Source: Branchiostoma floridae
Lineage: Eukaryota > Chordata > Leptocardii > Amphioxiformes > Branchiostomatidae
Direction of reading: 5' to 3'
DNA: 37,831 bases
NCBI RefSeq assembly: GCF_000003815.2
Contig: NC_049982.1
Coordinates: 17,567,899-17,605,729, forward strand
Shown here piece after piece: positions 1 to 13,300 of this stretch. The position numbers were made by a program, and so were the translations under genes. Below the pieces are notes generated by a model that was not told where the DNA came from, searched no databases, and was given only the letters and a program-made list of their open reading frames with translations. Positions within the stretch are counted from its first letter, which is position 1. Each line of letters begins with the position of its first letter.

Positions 1-667
1 CAATCTATCTGCGAAGGCCTTCTTCGCAGACTTCCAGCGGGGCTGGCGTTTATTTCATGGAGAGGGCTCGCGTTTTTTCAACGTTGCCTAGAAATTAAGG
101 GAGTTTGCAATTGGAGGGTCCCTGCTCCGCTTGCCATGCCGGCAAACTCCCTTTCTAGTCAAACTCCCTTCCACGGCAAACTCACTTTCCCGGCATTAAA
201 GAACCTAATTCAACGTTGAAGGTCGCTAACTAGCGCCCCCTTAAAAGCCAGATCCGATGAAAGTCTGCAAAGAAGGCTAATGTCTCACTGCGCATTTTTT
301 TTAAATACCCCACTACCGAAAAGAGTCCCCCTCGACTGGTGGTTGTTCATTACCCGTAGCTGATACTTTCCCAGCCATGCATCTCGGCAAAGGCTATTTC
401 AACTCCAAGTAGCTGCCGTTATCGTTTCCTACATACGGCACATTTTCCTACAAGAACATATATCTTGTTGTGATGAAGAACAAGTGGTGATGGTCCCATG
501 CGGTTGAAAAGTCAACAATCATTTCGTTATCAATTATGCCAAAGACAAAGGTTGAACTCGATATCAAACAGCTACAGGTTACCGTATTTGAATGTGCAAT
601 GCGGCTCAATCATAAATAGTCTCAAAGTTCTAATTTATGTTTAAGTTTTCATTTTGACCTGTTTCAG
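1..667. other. 5' flank or intron upstream of the first visible CUB exon
   Basis: No exon is recognisable here. The first visible exon of the CUB/LDLa gene begins at 668 in the middle of a CUB domain and in the third codon position, so at least one more coding exon must lie upstream, either before the window or unrecognised here. The stretch holds a short inverted repeat (99-108 with 142-151) and several copies of a caaactccc-like word between 99 and 195. Confidence 0.5.
99..151. repeat. Short inverted repeat (10-bp arms)
   Basis: The arm gggagtttgc at 99-108 is exactly complementary to gcaaactccc at 142-151, with a 33-nt loop. Related caaactc words follow to about 195. No function is apparent. 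Confidence 0.5.
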
Positions 668-3600
668 TTGGAGGATTGTGGCCCCACCCGGACACCAGAT
701 GCTCCTGACATTTGACCCCACTTTCAGCATAGAAAATTTGCCTGACCGGGTTGGCTGTAATTTCGATATATTGACGGTATGTTTTTTTCTTGCTTTTCAT
801 GGAATGGAATTAACGCCAGCACTGCATTTTTGGTCAACGTTATGCACCATTCTAATGCCCTAAGGCCTAAATGCCAACTTCTCATACTTTTCATCTATAT
901 TTCTCTGCACAATTTCAAATAGTTCCAGAAAATCACGGAGAGTTTTCAATATATAATCTGGTACTTCTTGCGGAATGAGATGATGATCATTGCCAGTATC
1001 TGATACATTCCCGTGATTTGTGTGCCTTTCCTTGAAAGATATTGAGACTTAAGACTTTAGACCACGTATATCTTAATCAGTAAATATGGGAAAGTTTATT
1101 TGTGCAAGTTCATGCCCGTAGGCTAATTGCAAGTACATGGTACAAACAAGATAGGGAATATAAGTGTAATTATGAATTGTGATAAATATTATTATACAAA
1201 GGGACTTCTGGAATACTAACGTAGTAAACATCGCCTAGTCTGTTCTTTTAGCTGTAGATAGCGTGGATGGTAGTTGAAGTTTTGCCTCTGCCAACACTAA
1301 CATGCTAGATGATGCATTATCCGTGTCAACAAATTGAATCAATACACGTACATATATGTAGTTAGGTACCCATTCTTCATACTAAATCATATATAGTCTG
1401 CTGCTAGTACCAACTTCGAAATTTACCCGGCCACGGACACTTATGCTAGCAGCAACTATATGCATGTTGAAAATAAGCAAATGTTATATGCTTTGTGTTT
1501 TCATTGCGAATTCCTTTAAACGTTTATCCTAACTCACCATGGCTTTAGATCTACAATGGACCAGATGAGAACTCACCGTCCGTTGGAGAGTTCTGTGGTG
1601 ATCTGGCCCCCGAACCGATCCGGTCCGAGGGAAACGAAATCCTGCTCGTGTTTGTCTCGGATGGGAGCACCGCGTACGACGGGTTCCGCATCAGCTGGAA
1701 TTCGTCCTGCCAGGTAAAGTGTTTGGTCCAAACTCCTTTCTTTTCTAATCTTTGATATTCGTGCCAGTCAAGCTCCACCCTGTAACCTTTTGGCCCACGG
1801 GAGTCTCGACATCCTCACTTCAATGCAAGTGCAAGTGATGAGCGAAAGCAAACGGATTTTGTTACTGAAAGTGCAAGTGCTTTCACAGTTGTTATGGTTC
1901 ACAGTTGGGAGGCAGTTTCTGTGCGCACCTGTTCGCCCCCCCCTACGAGGGGCGTGCAATTAGTAATGGTCCTGACCCATTTCCCATAGTAAAACCCCAT
2001 GAAGTTCTAATATTATTTGACCACGCCCAAGCTGATTTGCAACGTACGTCATGATACTAATCCTCCCCCATTGCCTCCGATACTATTGGACAAGACACCC
2101 CTCCCCTTTCAACTGTTCCTTTCCATCCTGTAGGCTGACATGCTGACCTGTGATGCTGACACATGCGTGGCGTCAGAGGATCAGTGCGATATGGAACAGC
2201 ACTGTCTGGACTGGACAGACGAACTCAACTGCACCTTCGACGCAGGTATTTTGGTTTTCCTTTTTTCTCCTTTGACCATTTCTTCAAATTACAGACAAAA
2301 CACGCACACTGGAGAACCTTTTTTTAGATGTAGCAAAAAGTACAGTGGCTTTCTCACGGTCAATTACAAGCTACAAAATAGAAACCTTTTCGTAGGACGT
2401 GCGGTATTTGGTGTTATATTTCACTTAGCAAGATAATGTGTTATCTGTAGAACAATAAATCATACTGCAGGCCGACATGCTTGTGAATTGTTGTATAACG
2501 TATCTGATCTGTTCTTTCAATATAAAATGTAGCGCCGCGATGTTTTATTTGTGTTTGATTCCAGTTGAGTGCGGAGATATCCTGTCTGAAGTGGCTGACG
2601 CCGGGAACATCACGAGTATGAACTATCCCCACTTCTACCCGCCCGGCCTCAGCTGCACCTGGATTATAACTGCCCCTGTAGGCCAGCGTTTGGTGGCCTC
2701 CTTTACGGGCATCTTTAACGTCAGCTGTCAAAACCCAGTCTCGGTATGCTGCAACACTTCCCCTCGCATTCTACATTTAGTTCATTTACTGAGAAAAACA
2801 GACTATTCAAAAAAATATTTGCACTTGACTGCGCGTGGCTCCTACAGCAATGTAAGATAAGCCCAGACAAGCATGCGCGTCAAAAATGCGCGTGATCATG
2901 TTGTCCAGTATCACCATGTGCTTCATTATAGCAGCCGGAAAGGTTCTGTTTTGACCTGCCCCACATGTATCCAGGCTTACGGCCGTACCCTCATTTCTTC
3001 TTGTTTCTGAAGATTGTCAACTCTGATCCTTGATCCCTATGTTATAACAGCTTCCACCTCTGCCGTAATTCTATTTCTCTTCCCAAATTGAGTCTCTCAC
3101 TCTCTCTTTCTTCATAGCCTGTCTCATTAAGTGTTACATTCCGGTTGATCCCATTCCCTATTCTTATCATTGCATTGATCAGCTACCTAATCTAATCTAT
3201 TGAATGACACATGGTCATTCAGTTGAGACCGTTCAATGTGGTCTTCTTGTTGGTATGACGAGCATTGATGACTCCTAAGCGTCCTTATACACGCTGGAAC
3301 CACGTGCAATTCCTCTACACTTGCCGCTGACGCCTTCAAAGCCCAGAGTGCACTGAGCATATCTGGTCACGGCTTTTCTACATCTCATGTCGTCTTCGTC
3401 TACTTCTGAACAGGTTCTCTCCTATCGGATGCCTGGCAATGGGACAGGCGACCTACCAGTAAGTGCCTTATTCCTTTCAGACGACGACAGGGAAAGTTAC
3501 TATTTCTAGCCTTCTTAGGTCAGAAATGGCCTTCTTTGTCACTCCTTAAATTGTGTCTCTGCGTATGCACGGTGCAGAGAAAGTACATCAAGCAGCAGTA

Positions 3601-3891
3601 AGAAGGATTGGGCTAAGGAGCAGCTGGAGAGGTACCTGTGCATAGCGGTTTATAACACTTCTAGGTAACGTTTCTTGAAAATTGATGATGATCGTCATCG
3701 TATTACTCGTATAACCTGTCAGCGTTTGTCACAAAGCAAAAGTTTCTTCCCTCGTATTTCTTCTCCTTAGTGATTGTTACATGTCCGGTTTTCTTGACAA
3801 AGATGTGAATTAAAGGTTCATAACATGTACATATAACATCAATGTAGAGTTGTATGATGACACATTGATTTGTTTACGATATCCGCAGTTC

Positions 3892-3922
<31 letters not shown>

Positions 3923-6093
3923 ATACTACCAGCTGTACACACCTACATGCATCCTGGAAAACGTTAGGAAATCACATGCGTATTGGTGATCCAATCTCTT
4001 CTCTCCCTGTAGATAATCGACGTGACAGATCTAGCTGAAGGGAACTTTGAGAATCTTGGCGAGGCCTGTGGGAAAGAGAGACCCATAGAGATCTTCATGG
4101 CGACGGCAGAAGCACTGGCGATCACGTTCACTCCCAGCGCGACGGAGGCACCAAGGGCAGGCTTCGCCTTGGACTACTACTACTGTCCGTTGGACGCCTT
4201 CATCTGCGTCGACAGGACGTGCCTGTCCATGGACATGACGTGCGACGGACAACGGGACTGTTCTGGTGGGGAAGACGAAGGAGCACCGATGTGCCCAACT
4301 ACAGAAGCTCCTGGTGAGTTGTCACTGCAATCTATTGTCATGAAACCGGTAGGGTTTGCTTATCGCTTGTCATTGTTATCATCTTATCACTGATTCACTG
4401 TGCACCAATGTACATTGGTCTTAGTGATCTTTCCTGTCTCACTATGTACTAAGTACATGATGAGATAAGAAAGTAGTAGACAACTTTTTTTCTTCTCTAC
4501 CACATTAATGCAGATATAACAACAACAACGCTGCAAACAACAACGGGTCTTGGCAAGGCGACCGACGCTGCGGACGGTAGGGCGACGCTGGGTCCTCCGC
4601 TAACCACCGTTCAGGACCCAACGGGGCCGACAAAACTCTGGACGTCACTTACACAAACGGCTTGGAGAAGCACCGACAGACAGACTGAGTCGCCAGGCAA
4701 CTCCACGGCGGGGTACAGCATGGTACCACGGTTAACAGCCCACCCGCCACGCGATGATGACCCCGGTAGGTCTTCTGTGTTTAACTTGAAGCATTAAATT
4801 TGTTGATAAAAAAGATTACATGTGCACGTTACAGTGGATTTCATGGTTAGCGTATAAACCTGCTGTTCAACAGATCTCCTCAATGTTAGAGACGAAAGGT
4901 ACTAGTAGTGGATGTTACGTGAAACGTCTGACCGTTTCCAAAGTCATATCCAGTTGATCCAGTAGCTGCTTTTTGGCCTATCTTATCATCTGGATATTTA
5001 ACGTTAACATTCATCTCCGTCCCCATGTTCCCTTACAGGAACGCTGCCCAGGCGCCGGTGCTACTCCTGCTACGGAAAGCAGGACTGTGAGGACCCCTGG
5101 GCTCATCCTGACATCACCGTCCCCGTGACAGAGTGTATGGACGACGAGGACTGCTGGGTAAGGAAAAGCGACAAGGCCTTTTGTATCCGACGAGAACAAA
5201 TTCGGGCCCAATTAAACATTCTTTTTATACAGAATATCAGTGTCCTCTGTTTAAATCGCGTTACCTGTAAGAGACCTAAGGGTTCACAGGGACGCTTGAT
5301 TCATGATCAGATTGATGAAGTGTGCTTGCCTCATGCAAGTGTTCTCGCCTCATGCAATAATAAAAGTCTTTTCTTCCTAACTCTACGTTTTGTTGGATAC
5401 TAATAGCTTTATCGGTACTTGAAGGTATAGCTTATGAAGGATCATGGATTATACACATTGGGCGTATCAAAGTATATAAAAAGTTGTGCTGCACACCCCC
5501 AAGTGTCCTTTCCTCCCCTCACAGGTTGAGCGTATCGTCGGTCCGAGTAAGGCGAGTAATGTAGGCCGAGACGAAGAAGTCCTGTACCGAAGGAGCTGCG
5601 GTTCCAAGTGCCCCCCGTTCTGGCATGATGAGTCCTGTAAAGACGGGTGGCTACAGGTAAATCCCATATTGTTTTGGTATGAAAACAAGCTGACTCTGCC
5701 ATTATTCATACAAATGGGGAGAACCATGACACCTCGATGGGCAGTGGGGCCTACAGGTGGGGCATGCGAGAGGAACAATAAGTTGGTGAGCAGGTTGAAA
5801 ACTCGGCCTACCAGTGTTTGATATCTCCGGGCACATGTCCGTGCTGAATACTTGCACGAAATGAGAACTACCAGTGCTTGTGTGATTCAATGAGACATTT
5901 ACTCTTATGTACTTCTCCCCAGGTCTGCAGTATGTGTTGTGACAGAGACCTGTGTAACCGACAACAACTGACAGGCGAGGGCAAGTCGTTCTTCCAAAAG
6001 GAGGTTATGTCGGGTGGCGGGGCAGGGCTATCAGGAGCCCGCTGGCAGAGTTTCAGTCTCGTCTACTTTGCAATTCTTATGGTTTCTTCTTAG
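668..6093 (+). CDS. GPI-anchored CUB-LDLa-CUB-LDLa-Ly6/uPAR mosaic protein (5' partial)
   Basis: Ten exons join in frame with GT-AG introns: 668-776, 1549-1713, 2134-2245, 2565-2743, 3414-3458, 4013-4313, 4514-4765, 5039-5157, 5525-5656, 5923-6093; they total 527 codons plus stop. Domains in order: the second half of a CUB domain (WRIVAPPG, then IYNGPDENSP and FCGD); a six-Cys LDLa repeat ending CLDWTDELNC; a complete CUB starting ECGDILSEV; a second LDLa with the canonical CDGQRDCSGGEDE; an 84-residue Thr/Pro-rich, probably O-glycosylated linker; a three-finger Ly6/uPAR domain starting CYSCYGKQDC and ending CCDRDLCN; then a Gly/Ser stretch and a hydrophobic tail (FSLVYFAILMVSS) typical of a GPI signal. 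It should act outside the cell, tethered to the membrane, as an adhesion or ligand-binding protein; the ligand is unknown. The 15-codon exon 3414-3458 is the least certain, but its phase and CUB continuity fit. No single known family member with this whole architecture comes to mind. Confidence 0.85.
1091..1140. repeat. Copy of a short dispersed repeat (intron)
   Basis: This intronic stretch shares the pattern gtttatt...ttcatgcccg..ggctaattgca with 35951-36000 in an intron of the channel gene. Two diverged copies in introns of unrelated genes suggest a dispersed element end. The family is not identified. Confidence 0.45.
3891..3916. repeat. (CA)n microsatellite
   Basis: Dinucleotide CA run in the intron between 3458 and 4013. 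Confidence 0.9.
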
Positions 6094-7375
6094 ACATGAC
6101 GTTTGATCACGAAAAATAATATTAGGTGCTCGCGTTGCCTCACTATCCCAATTGTAGGATTAATCAGATCACTCGTGTTTCGGTGAGGAGGGCCGTAATG
6201 CACATTTACCGTGCCTTTGTGTCCGTGATACATCGTGTATGTGACCGCAGATATAAAATCATTCTGCTTGCCATGGTCAAGAAGCTGGGCATGTATAATA
6301 GTATATATACATATAGCATGTTTGCTGTGACTGAAAATGTCTTGCTTGCTATATGACTACAAGATATAACCGTTTGCCTGTAACACAGCAGTTTATATGT
6401 ATATTGTGTGTAATTGGGAACCAGGTCGGGAGTAGATCCCGTGCTCACGGTTAGCGTTTGTTAACTTTGTAAATGGACTGTCCTTAAGCTGAAAACTAGA
6501 AAAGTGCGCCTGTGCTTGAAATGCCTACTGGTCGATTTTCTTCACTAAGTATACTCAAATTATCCTAGCGTGTTCTGTGACCAATCTAAAACATTGTGGG
6601 TTGGTTTCTAGGACCATCAACCAATAGTTTAGAACACAGCTCCTGACCAGAAAAGTTGTAGATATGTGTATACCATGTATGTATTCAAAGGGAACAGGAG
6701 AAATTGTACCCCACATCTTTTTTAGAGATACACCTAAATGTCTGACATTATACCATGACAGGAGACTGACTTGAAGTTTTCAAAATATCATCCTGTGTGT
6801 TTTCTGTTTCCATCAGCACATTGTCCCTAATGCATAATCAGCTGCTGTTCTACTCTGGTACATCATTGTCCCTTTGGACAATCTTTCCTGTAGCTACTAG
6901 TACATGTATATAGGCAGCATCATGTTAGTAAATGTACAGTGCACATCACTCATTTTGGAAGATGCAACATATACAAATCAATCAATCAAACATATACAAA
7001 TCAATCAAAATTAATGATTACAGCACCTGTCAAAAATATCCTGATATATTCTCACTGTTACATCATAATACATATATTAACATCTCTCATACCTGTATTC
7101 ATAACTATATACTAGTATACAAATGTTCACAGCAAATAGCTTTCCAGTATTCCTACAAACATAAGTTACTATTCTAAAGGGCAACTTCTGACATGAAATA
7201 AGACATTTCTAATACACTCCGATTGATCAATATCAATGTACATGTATGATCCTTATACTAATGCTTCACTGACTGTGTTGCCACTTTTAGCATACATGTA
7301 CCATATTTTTCTTAAAGGCAGGTGGTAAATGATGATCAGAGTGTGAGCAGGGTTTGATGCTTGTCCCACATGTAG
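6094..7375. other. Intergenic region between convergent genes
   Basis: This holds the 3' UTR of the CUB/LDLa/Ly6 gene on the left and that of the zinc finger gene on the right. Composition is AT-rich. I find no clear exon and no unambiguous AATAAA close to either stop codon, so transcript ends are not assigned. Confidence 0.5.
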
Positions 7376-10300
7376 TTATCTTCTATCCGGAACCCTGTTG
7401 TTTCTGCGATGGTGCTGCATGTGCTGGATCCAGTCCACCTGACCAGTAAACCGGCGCCCACACAGCTTACACGTGAACACGTAGAACACTCTTCCTGTGA
7501 ATGGGTCGCGNNNNNNNNNNNNNNNNNNNNNNNNNNNNNNNNNNNNNNNNNNNNNNNNNNNNNNNNNNNNNNNNNNNNNNNNNNNNNNNNNNNNNNNNNN
7601 NNNNNNNNNNNNNNNNNNNNNNNNNNNNNNNNNNNNNNNNNNNNNNNNNNNNNNNNNNNNNNNNNNNNNNNNNNNNNNNNNNNNNNNNNNNNNNNNNNNN
7701 NNNNNNNNNNNNNNNNNNNNNNNNNNNNNNNNNNNNNNAACCCTGTTGTTTCTGCGATGGTGCTGCATGTGCTGGATCCAGTCCACCTGACCAGTAAACC
7801 GGCGCCCACACAGCTTACACGTGAACACGTAGAACACTCTTCCTGTGAATGGGTCGCCAAGGGCAACAGCATGACTGACATGTTCTCCCCCCGCCTGCCG
7901 ATGTTGCCGGGCGTGTTGCTGGTACGTTCTCCACTCCTCGAATGTCCGCCCACACAGTCTGCACGAGTACGCGTCGTCTGAGCCGTCACTATTGGTCGCC
8001 AGTTCCTCCTCTGTGTCGATCCCAGCAAACAGTTTGTCGTCCCCATATGCAAACACTGGAGACCTTTCCTCTGGTTGGATCTGGAGGTCCCTAATGTCCT
8101 GCATGGCTTCGACCTGCCTCTCCTCCTTGTGCACCGCCTCATGCCTGTCTGTCCAGAACTCCAGCAGGGAGGAGTACGAGCAGTATCTGAGGGATCCAAA
8201 AATTCTTCAGTTAGGCAACAGCTTTTCTCAAAACTGACTCAACTTGAATATTTCTCAACCAGAGTTTTGTGCAAGTGTAGCTTAAATATATCTTGCGCAG
8301 AATTAATTGGTGTACCCAATGTAGCTTGAAAAACTTGATTAAGATCATGAGTTATATAGTCTTTTTACATGCAACATGCAACTGATAATTTTCGTTCCTA
8401 GCCCAACATTATTGCACATTTAGCTAAGGAACTGAGGGGTATCCTCATTTAAGATCTTTTACACAGTGTCTGCCCAACTTAGTGAGTACATGTAGTTCTA
8501 TGTGTAGATCACAACAATATTTCACCTCCACATTAATGACCAAAAAATTATCATAATGCAAGATGATAGGTTTGCATGTTCCCATTAGAAGAAAAGTACT
8601 AAAGCCACACCTGCATTTGAAGGGCAGTCCTGCATTGTGGCGCTCCTCGTGTCTCCACACGTGGCTGATGTGAGTGGACCCGTAGGGGCAGTACCTGCAG
8701 CGGTACATCCCTCCTTCTGCCTCCCTGTCAGGCTGGGCTGCAGGCAGCGGCCTCTTCCTACTGTCCGACCTGATCATCTTCAGCTCGTGCTGGGCCTTGT
8801 GCAGCTGAAGGAGGCGCCACGACTTACTGTAGAAGTGACACTTTGCACAACGGAACAGACGGATCGAGAGCCTTCCTTCAGCACGCAGGGGATAGCGGTC
8901 ACTGTTGTCAAATACGGCATTGAGGCCCCGCTTCCTTGATAGAATCCCTTCAGTTTGCAACTCTTCATCTGCATTATGTGCGGCGGCGGTCAAATCTTCA
9001 TCGTATTCATGAGTGCTGCTTTCCATTATACTAAATATGGCATCTTGGCTTGCATCATTGTCAGAAAGCCTTGCTGACCCATCTTCTACTTCATGCAGTT
9101 TCTGGTGCTGCTGTACCTTGTACTCAAATAAGGAAGAGTAGGTACAATAGCAACACTTGTTGGGGAGGTTGGCATAGTGGAGACGCTCATGGCAATAGAT
9201 GTGTGTACGCTGGTAACTCCTGTATGGACACATTGAGCACTTAAACAAGGAAGCTTGCCCTCGGTGAGAAACCTGGGACATAGCTGGCTCTTCCTGGGCC
9301 TGATCAGCAGACCCGTCCTGAGTGTGCAGCTTCATGTGATCCTGCAGCTTGGCATCAGTCTTACAGGAGTAAGAACAGTCAGAGCACTTGTGAGGGTAGT
9401 CAGCCTTGTGGTATGTCTTGTGCTCCTGAACAACAGTCCTCTTGTAGCTGGTGTAGGGACACAGGGGACACTTGTACACAGTGATGTTCCTGGGCATGGG
9501 TGGGGGAGACACACTGTCCCCTCTCTCATGTAGTTCCTTGTGCTGAAGGAGCTTGTACAGGAACTGGCAGGTGTACGTGCATTGGTCACACTTGAACGGG
9601 TAGTTGGCAGAATGGTACTTCTCGTGGATGCTGACATGGACATGTCTGTAACTAGTGTAGGGGCAAGAGTGACATTTGAATAATTTGAAACGACGAGGAT
9701 AATGGGCGACCTTTTGTCTCTCTACCTCAGGTTCCTTCCTGTGAATGTTCTGGGCATGGGCCAGTACCTGGTGCTCTCTTGTTGCTGTATAGTCACAGTC
9801 AGGACATTGGTAGACTGGCCTTTCCTTGTTCCATAGTGGCACACTCTTACGAGCTGTGTTCTTAGACTTCTTGACTGATTTTTCATCTGATACTTCACAG
9901 TTTGGGGCACTGGATTGGTAACCAACAGGCGGCACTTCCTGGCTGTCTTCATCCGATCCAACCTTTTGCCCATCTGTCCATGTTACCTTGTTGGTTCCAG
10001 AGCTGGATGCCTTGGCCACCTTGTCAGTAGGTTGTCGAGTGTATGCCAAGTCCCTCAGGTGGATCCGGATGTGCCGAGCCATGCGATGTTGTTTGGGTGC
10101 CACAAAGCTACAGTGGCGGCATTTATAGACTGACGCATCCCTGTAGAAGTGTTTTTCTTCCTCCTTGTGTTGTACCTTGTGATGTTCCCAGAGATCAGCC
10201 AGGGTAGCAGCTTGGAAAGAACACCTGATGCACTTGTACTGTAGTGCCTTCACCTTGGTGGGGGGAGACTTGCACAAGTGCTGCTTGTAGATGTGTTCTT

Positions 10301-13300
10301 TTAGGTACTTTGGTCTTTCCGTGGAGAAGTCGCACTTGGAGCAGTGGAAGACTTTGGATGTCCTGTGCCGGGAACTCATGTGAACTTGCAAGAAGCCTTC
10401 ATTGTTGGTAGAGTAGTAGCACTGTGAACACTGGTACCTACAAAAATGAAGGAAATGAAAAATGAATGGCAATTGTAGATAGCACACACAAGAAACATTC
10501 TGGGTACTGCATCAATGCAGTTAAGTTTGTTGAATTCATTACAAACTGTGCATAAGAGATGGCCTGAAAACCTGTCCCTTTTGGCTTTACTTCATCAAAG
10601 AACTGAACTGTTTGAGACACTTCCCATGATATATGTAGAGTATCTTCCTTGTTCTCATTAGTTGATTTAAAGTTCCTGAATAAAGGACCTACCTCCCAGG
10701 ACATCCATGGACCCTCATGTGGATGGCCATCTTTCCCTCGAAACGGTCGCTGTAGGAACACTTGCTGCACTTGAATGGCAGATCTGCGCCATGCTTGGCC
10801 TCATGGGAAACGAGATGAATCCTTTTTGATGTTTTATAAGGGCAGAACCTGCATGAGAGATGATAACTGGCGTATGACTTCACCAGGTTAAAAACAGTTT
10901 GCTGTTTTGCTGTTGGTTGATGGGTACTGGTGGTGACAGATGTGGAGGGTCCAGAGACATCCATCACTTTCTCTTTAGAACTTTCACAGTTCCCATCCCC
11001 AGTCACATCCCCAGTCACATCCCCAGTCACATCCTCAGTCACATCCACATCCTCAGTCACATCCCCGGTCTCATCTGTACTTCTGCTGTTGTCTGCTTCA
11101 TGGCCGTCATCATTCATCATGTCTTGCTCTGGAGTCTCCACCTGGTCAGTGCTGTCATTTTCATCACTATCCACCACTTCCACATCCGAATCATGATCAC
11201 TTTCTACCAATGATGGTTTCTTCTTTCGCTCTTCGTTGTCCCTACTGCTATCTTGCTGTTCTGTTGAGGATGCTGATGGCTTTTGTCTCTGTCCTGTACT
11301 TTTTTTGTGAAGCTTAGCATGCCTGTTAAAGTGCCAACCCAGTGCTGTGGAGAAGGAGCAATGATCACACTTGTACCGGAGGTTTACATTATGGTACTTC
11401 ATATGATTCATGAGGACCTCTCTCCGGTCAACAACAAAAGGGCATTCGCTGCACTTTAGCTTTTTGTTGTTGCACTGGTTAAGCAGGTGATTCCTGAGCG
11501 CTACCATAGCTTTGGTGTGAAAAGGACACTTGTCACATGAAAATATCTTCTGTTCTGTGTGAAGACCCCCGTGGACAAGGAAGTGATATCTGCTGTCGGT
11601 GGTGTACGTGCATTCTCTGCAGTGAAACTTTCGTTTGTGCATCCTAGTATGCTGTTCAATGTCTTTCTTCTTGCCTGCAGAGTACGAACAGTACTTGCAA
11701 CTGAGTGGCAATCTGACATGATGCCTCCTCTGGTGCAGCACATAATAACTCTCGATCACAGTGCTGTACGGGCACACAGAGCACCTGAACACCTGGGTCC
11801 CATCATGCTCCTTCATGTGGCTCAGCAGCGCCTCCTTGTCTTGTGTCTTCAGGTCACACTGGTCACAGCTGTACATCCCATCAGACGTGTGTGTCACCTG
11901 GTGGAGCAACAGGCCCAGCTTCTTCTCAGTGGAGTAGGAACATTCCTGGCACACGAATGCCCCCTTGACACCATGGCACCTGGAGTGCTGGGTCAGGTCT
12001 GTTTCCCGTTCACATGTGTAGGAACACTGGGTGCACTTGAAGGGAAGTGCCGCCCCATGCTTCTGTACATGGTCTTGTAACCTATTAAGATCCTGGGCTA
12101 TAAATGGACACTGGGGACACTTTTTTCTTTGGTAACGCCAGGTGCTTAACAGTTTTGACTTGACACTAGATACAGGGGCATCATTAACTGCTTCTTTTGT
12201 CACCACAGATTCATCTGGCTGTACGTCATCATCTTTATGATGGTTGGCTTCATGCCAGGATAGAGAACACTCTGATGTAGCTACAAAGTCACACTTCAGA
12301 CACCTCAGGTCTGTCTTATCCTCATGTAGCTTCAAGTGTTTCGAAAGGTGCTTTTTATTCTCACACGAATAGGTGCAGTACTTGCATTTCTGAGAGTGCT
12401 TTGCACCATGCTTCTGTTTGTGCACCTTCAGGTCCGTTTTACTCATTGTCTCAAAGGGACAAAGGGGGCACATATGCGTTTTCTGCCCGCTGTGTCGAGT
12501 GGTGTGAATCATGAGTCTATGAGAGTTATCTGTGGTGTAATCACATTGATCACACTTGAAGGACTTCCTACCAGAATGCATGGCCTTGTGTTTCAGCAGC
12601 CTGTACTTCTCATCTGTGGCATAGCTACACTGGTTACACTTGAACGACCCCATATATCCATGGAGCTTCTTATGGTCATCTATGATATATAATCGTGTAT
12701 GAGAGAAATTACAAAAGGGGCATTTGTAGACTTCATTTGCGCCATGCCACGACAGGTGAACAATCATAGATTTGGGCTGGAGGGTTTTGTAGGGGCAAAG
12801 CTTGCATCCATAGAGGTCATCTTCAGCATATACTTTACTTTTGTAACGCTGTAAGAATGAGAGGTTTTTGGAGGGATACTCCTGATGAGTGTGTTTCTTT
12901 AGATGTTCCTTCAGTGCATCTGTGTCCTTTGTCTGAAAGGACTTACACATGTTACATTTTATGATCCCTGTGCTGGAGTGCTTTGCTTTGTGTACGAGAT
13001 GCAGGAAGACCTTGTCAGTGTTGAAATGGCAGTACTGGCACTTGTACTTGAAACGACCCTGCCCGTGTAGTCGGCTGTGATTGTCAAGGTGCAGTCGCTC
13101 TGAACAGGAAAATGAGCACCAGCGACACTTTAGGGATTGCTTGGCAGAATGGAAGCTCTGGTGTTGGAGAAGGTTTGCTCTGCCTGTGCCTCTGTATGGA
13201 CAGAGATCACACTTGAACAGATTTTCACTTGTGTGTGTTTGCCAGTGGTGTTTGAAGAGGGATTCATTGCTAGTAGTATAATCGCACTGATCACAGCATA

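Noticed and set aside
7336-8199. Longer alternative minus-strand frame over zinc finger exon 3
   Set aside because: It lacks C2H2 spacing; the zinc finger frame ending VPDRR carries the domains and the splice phase.
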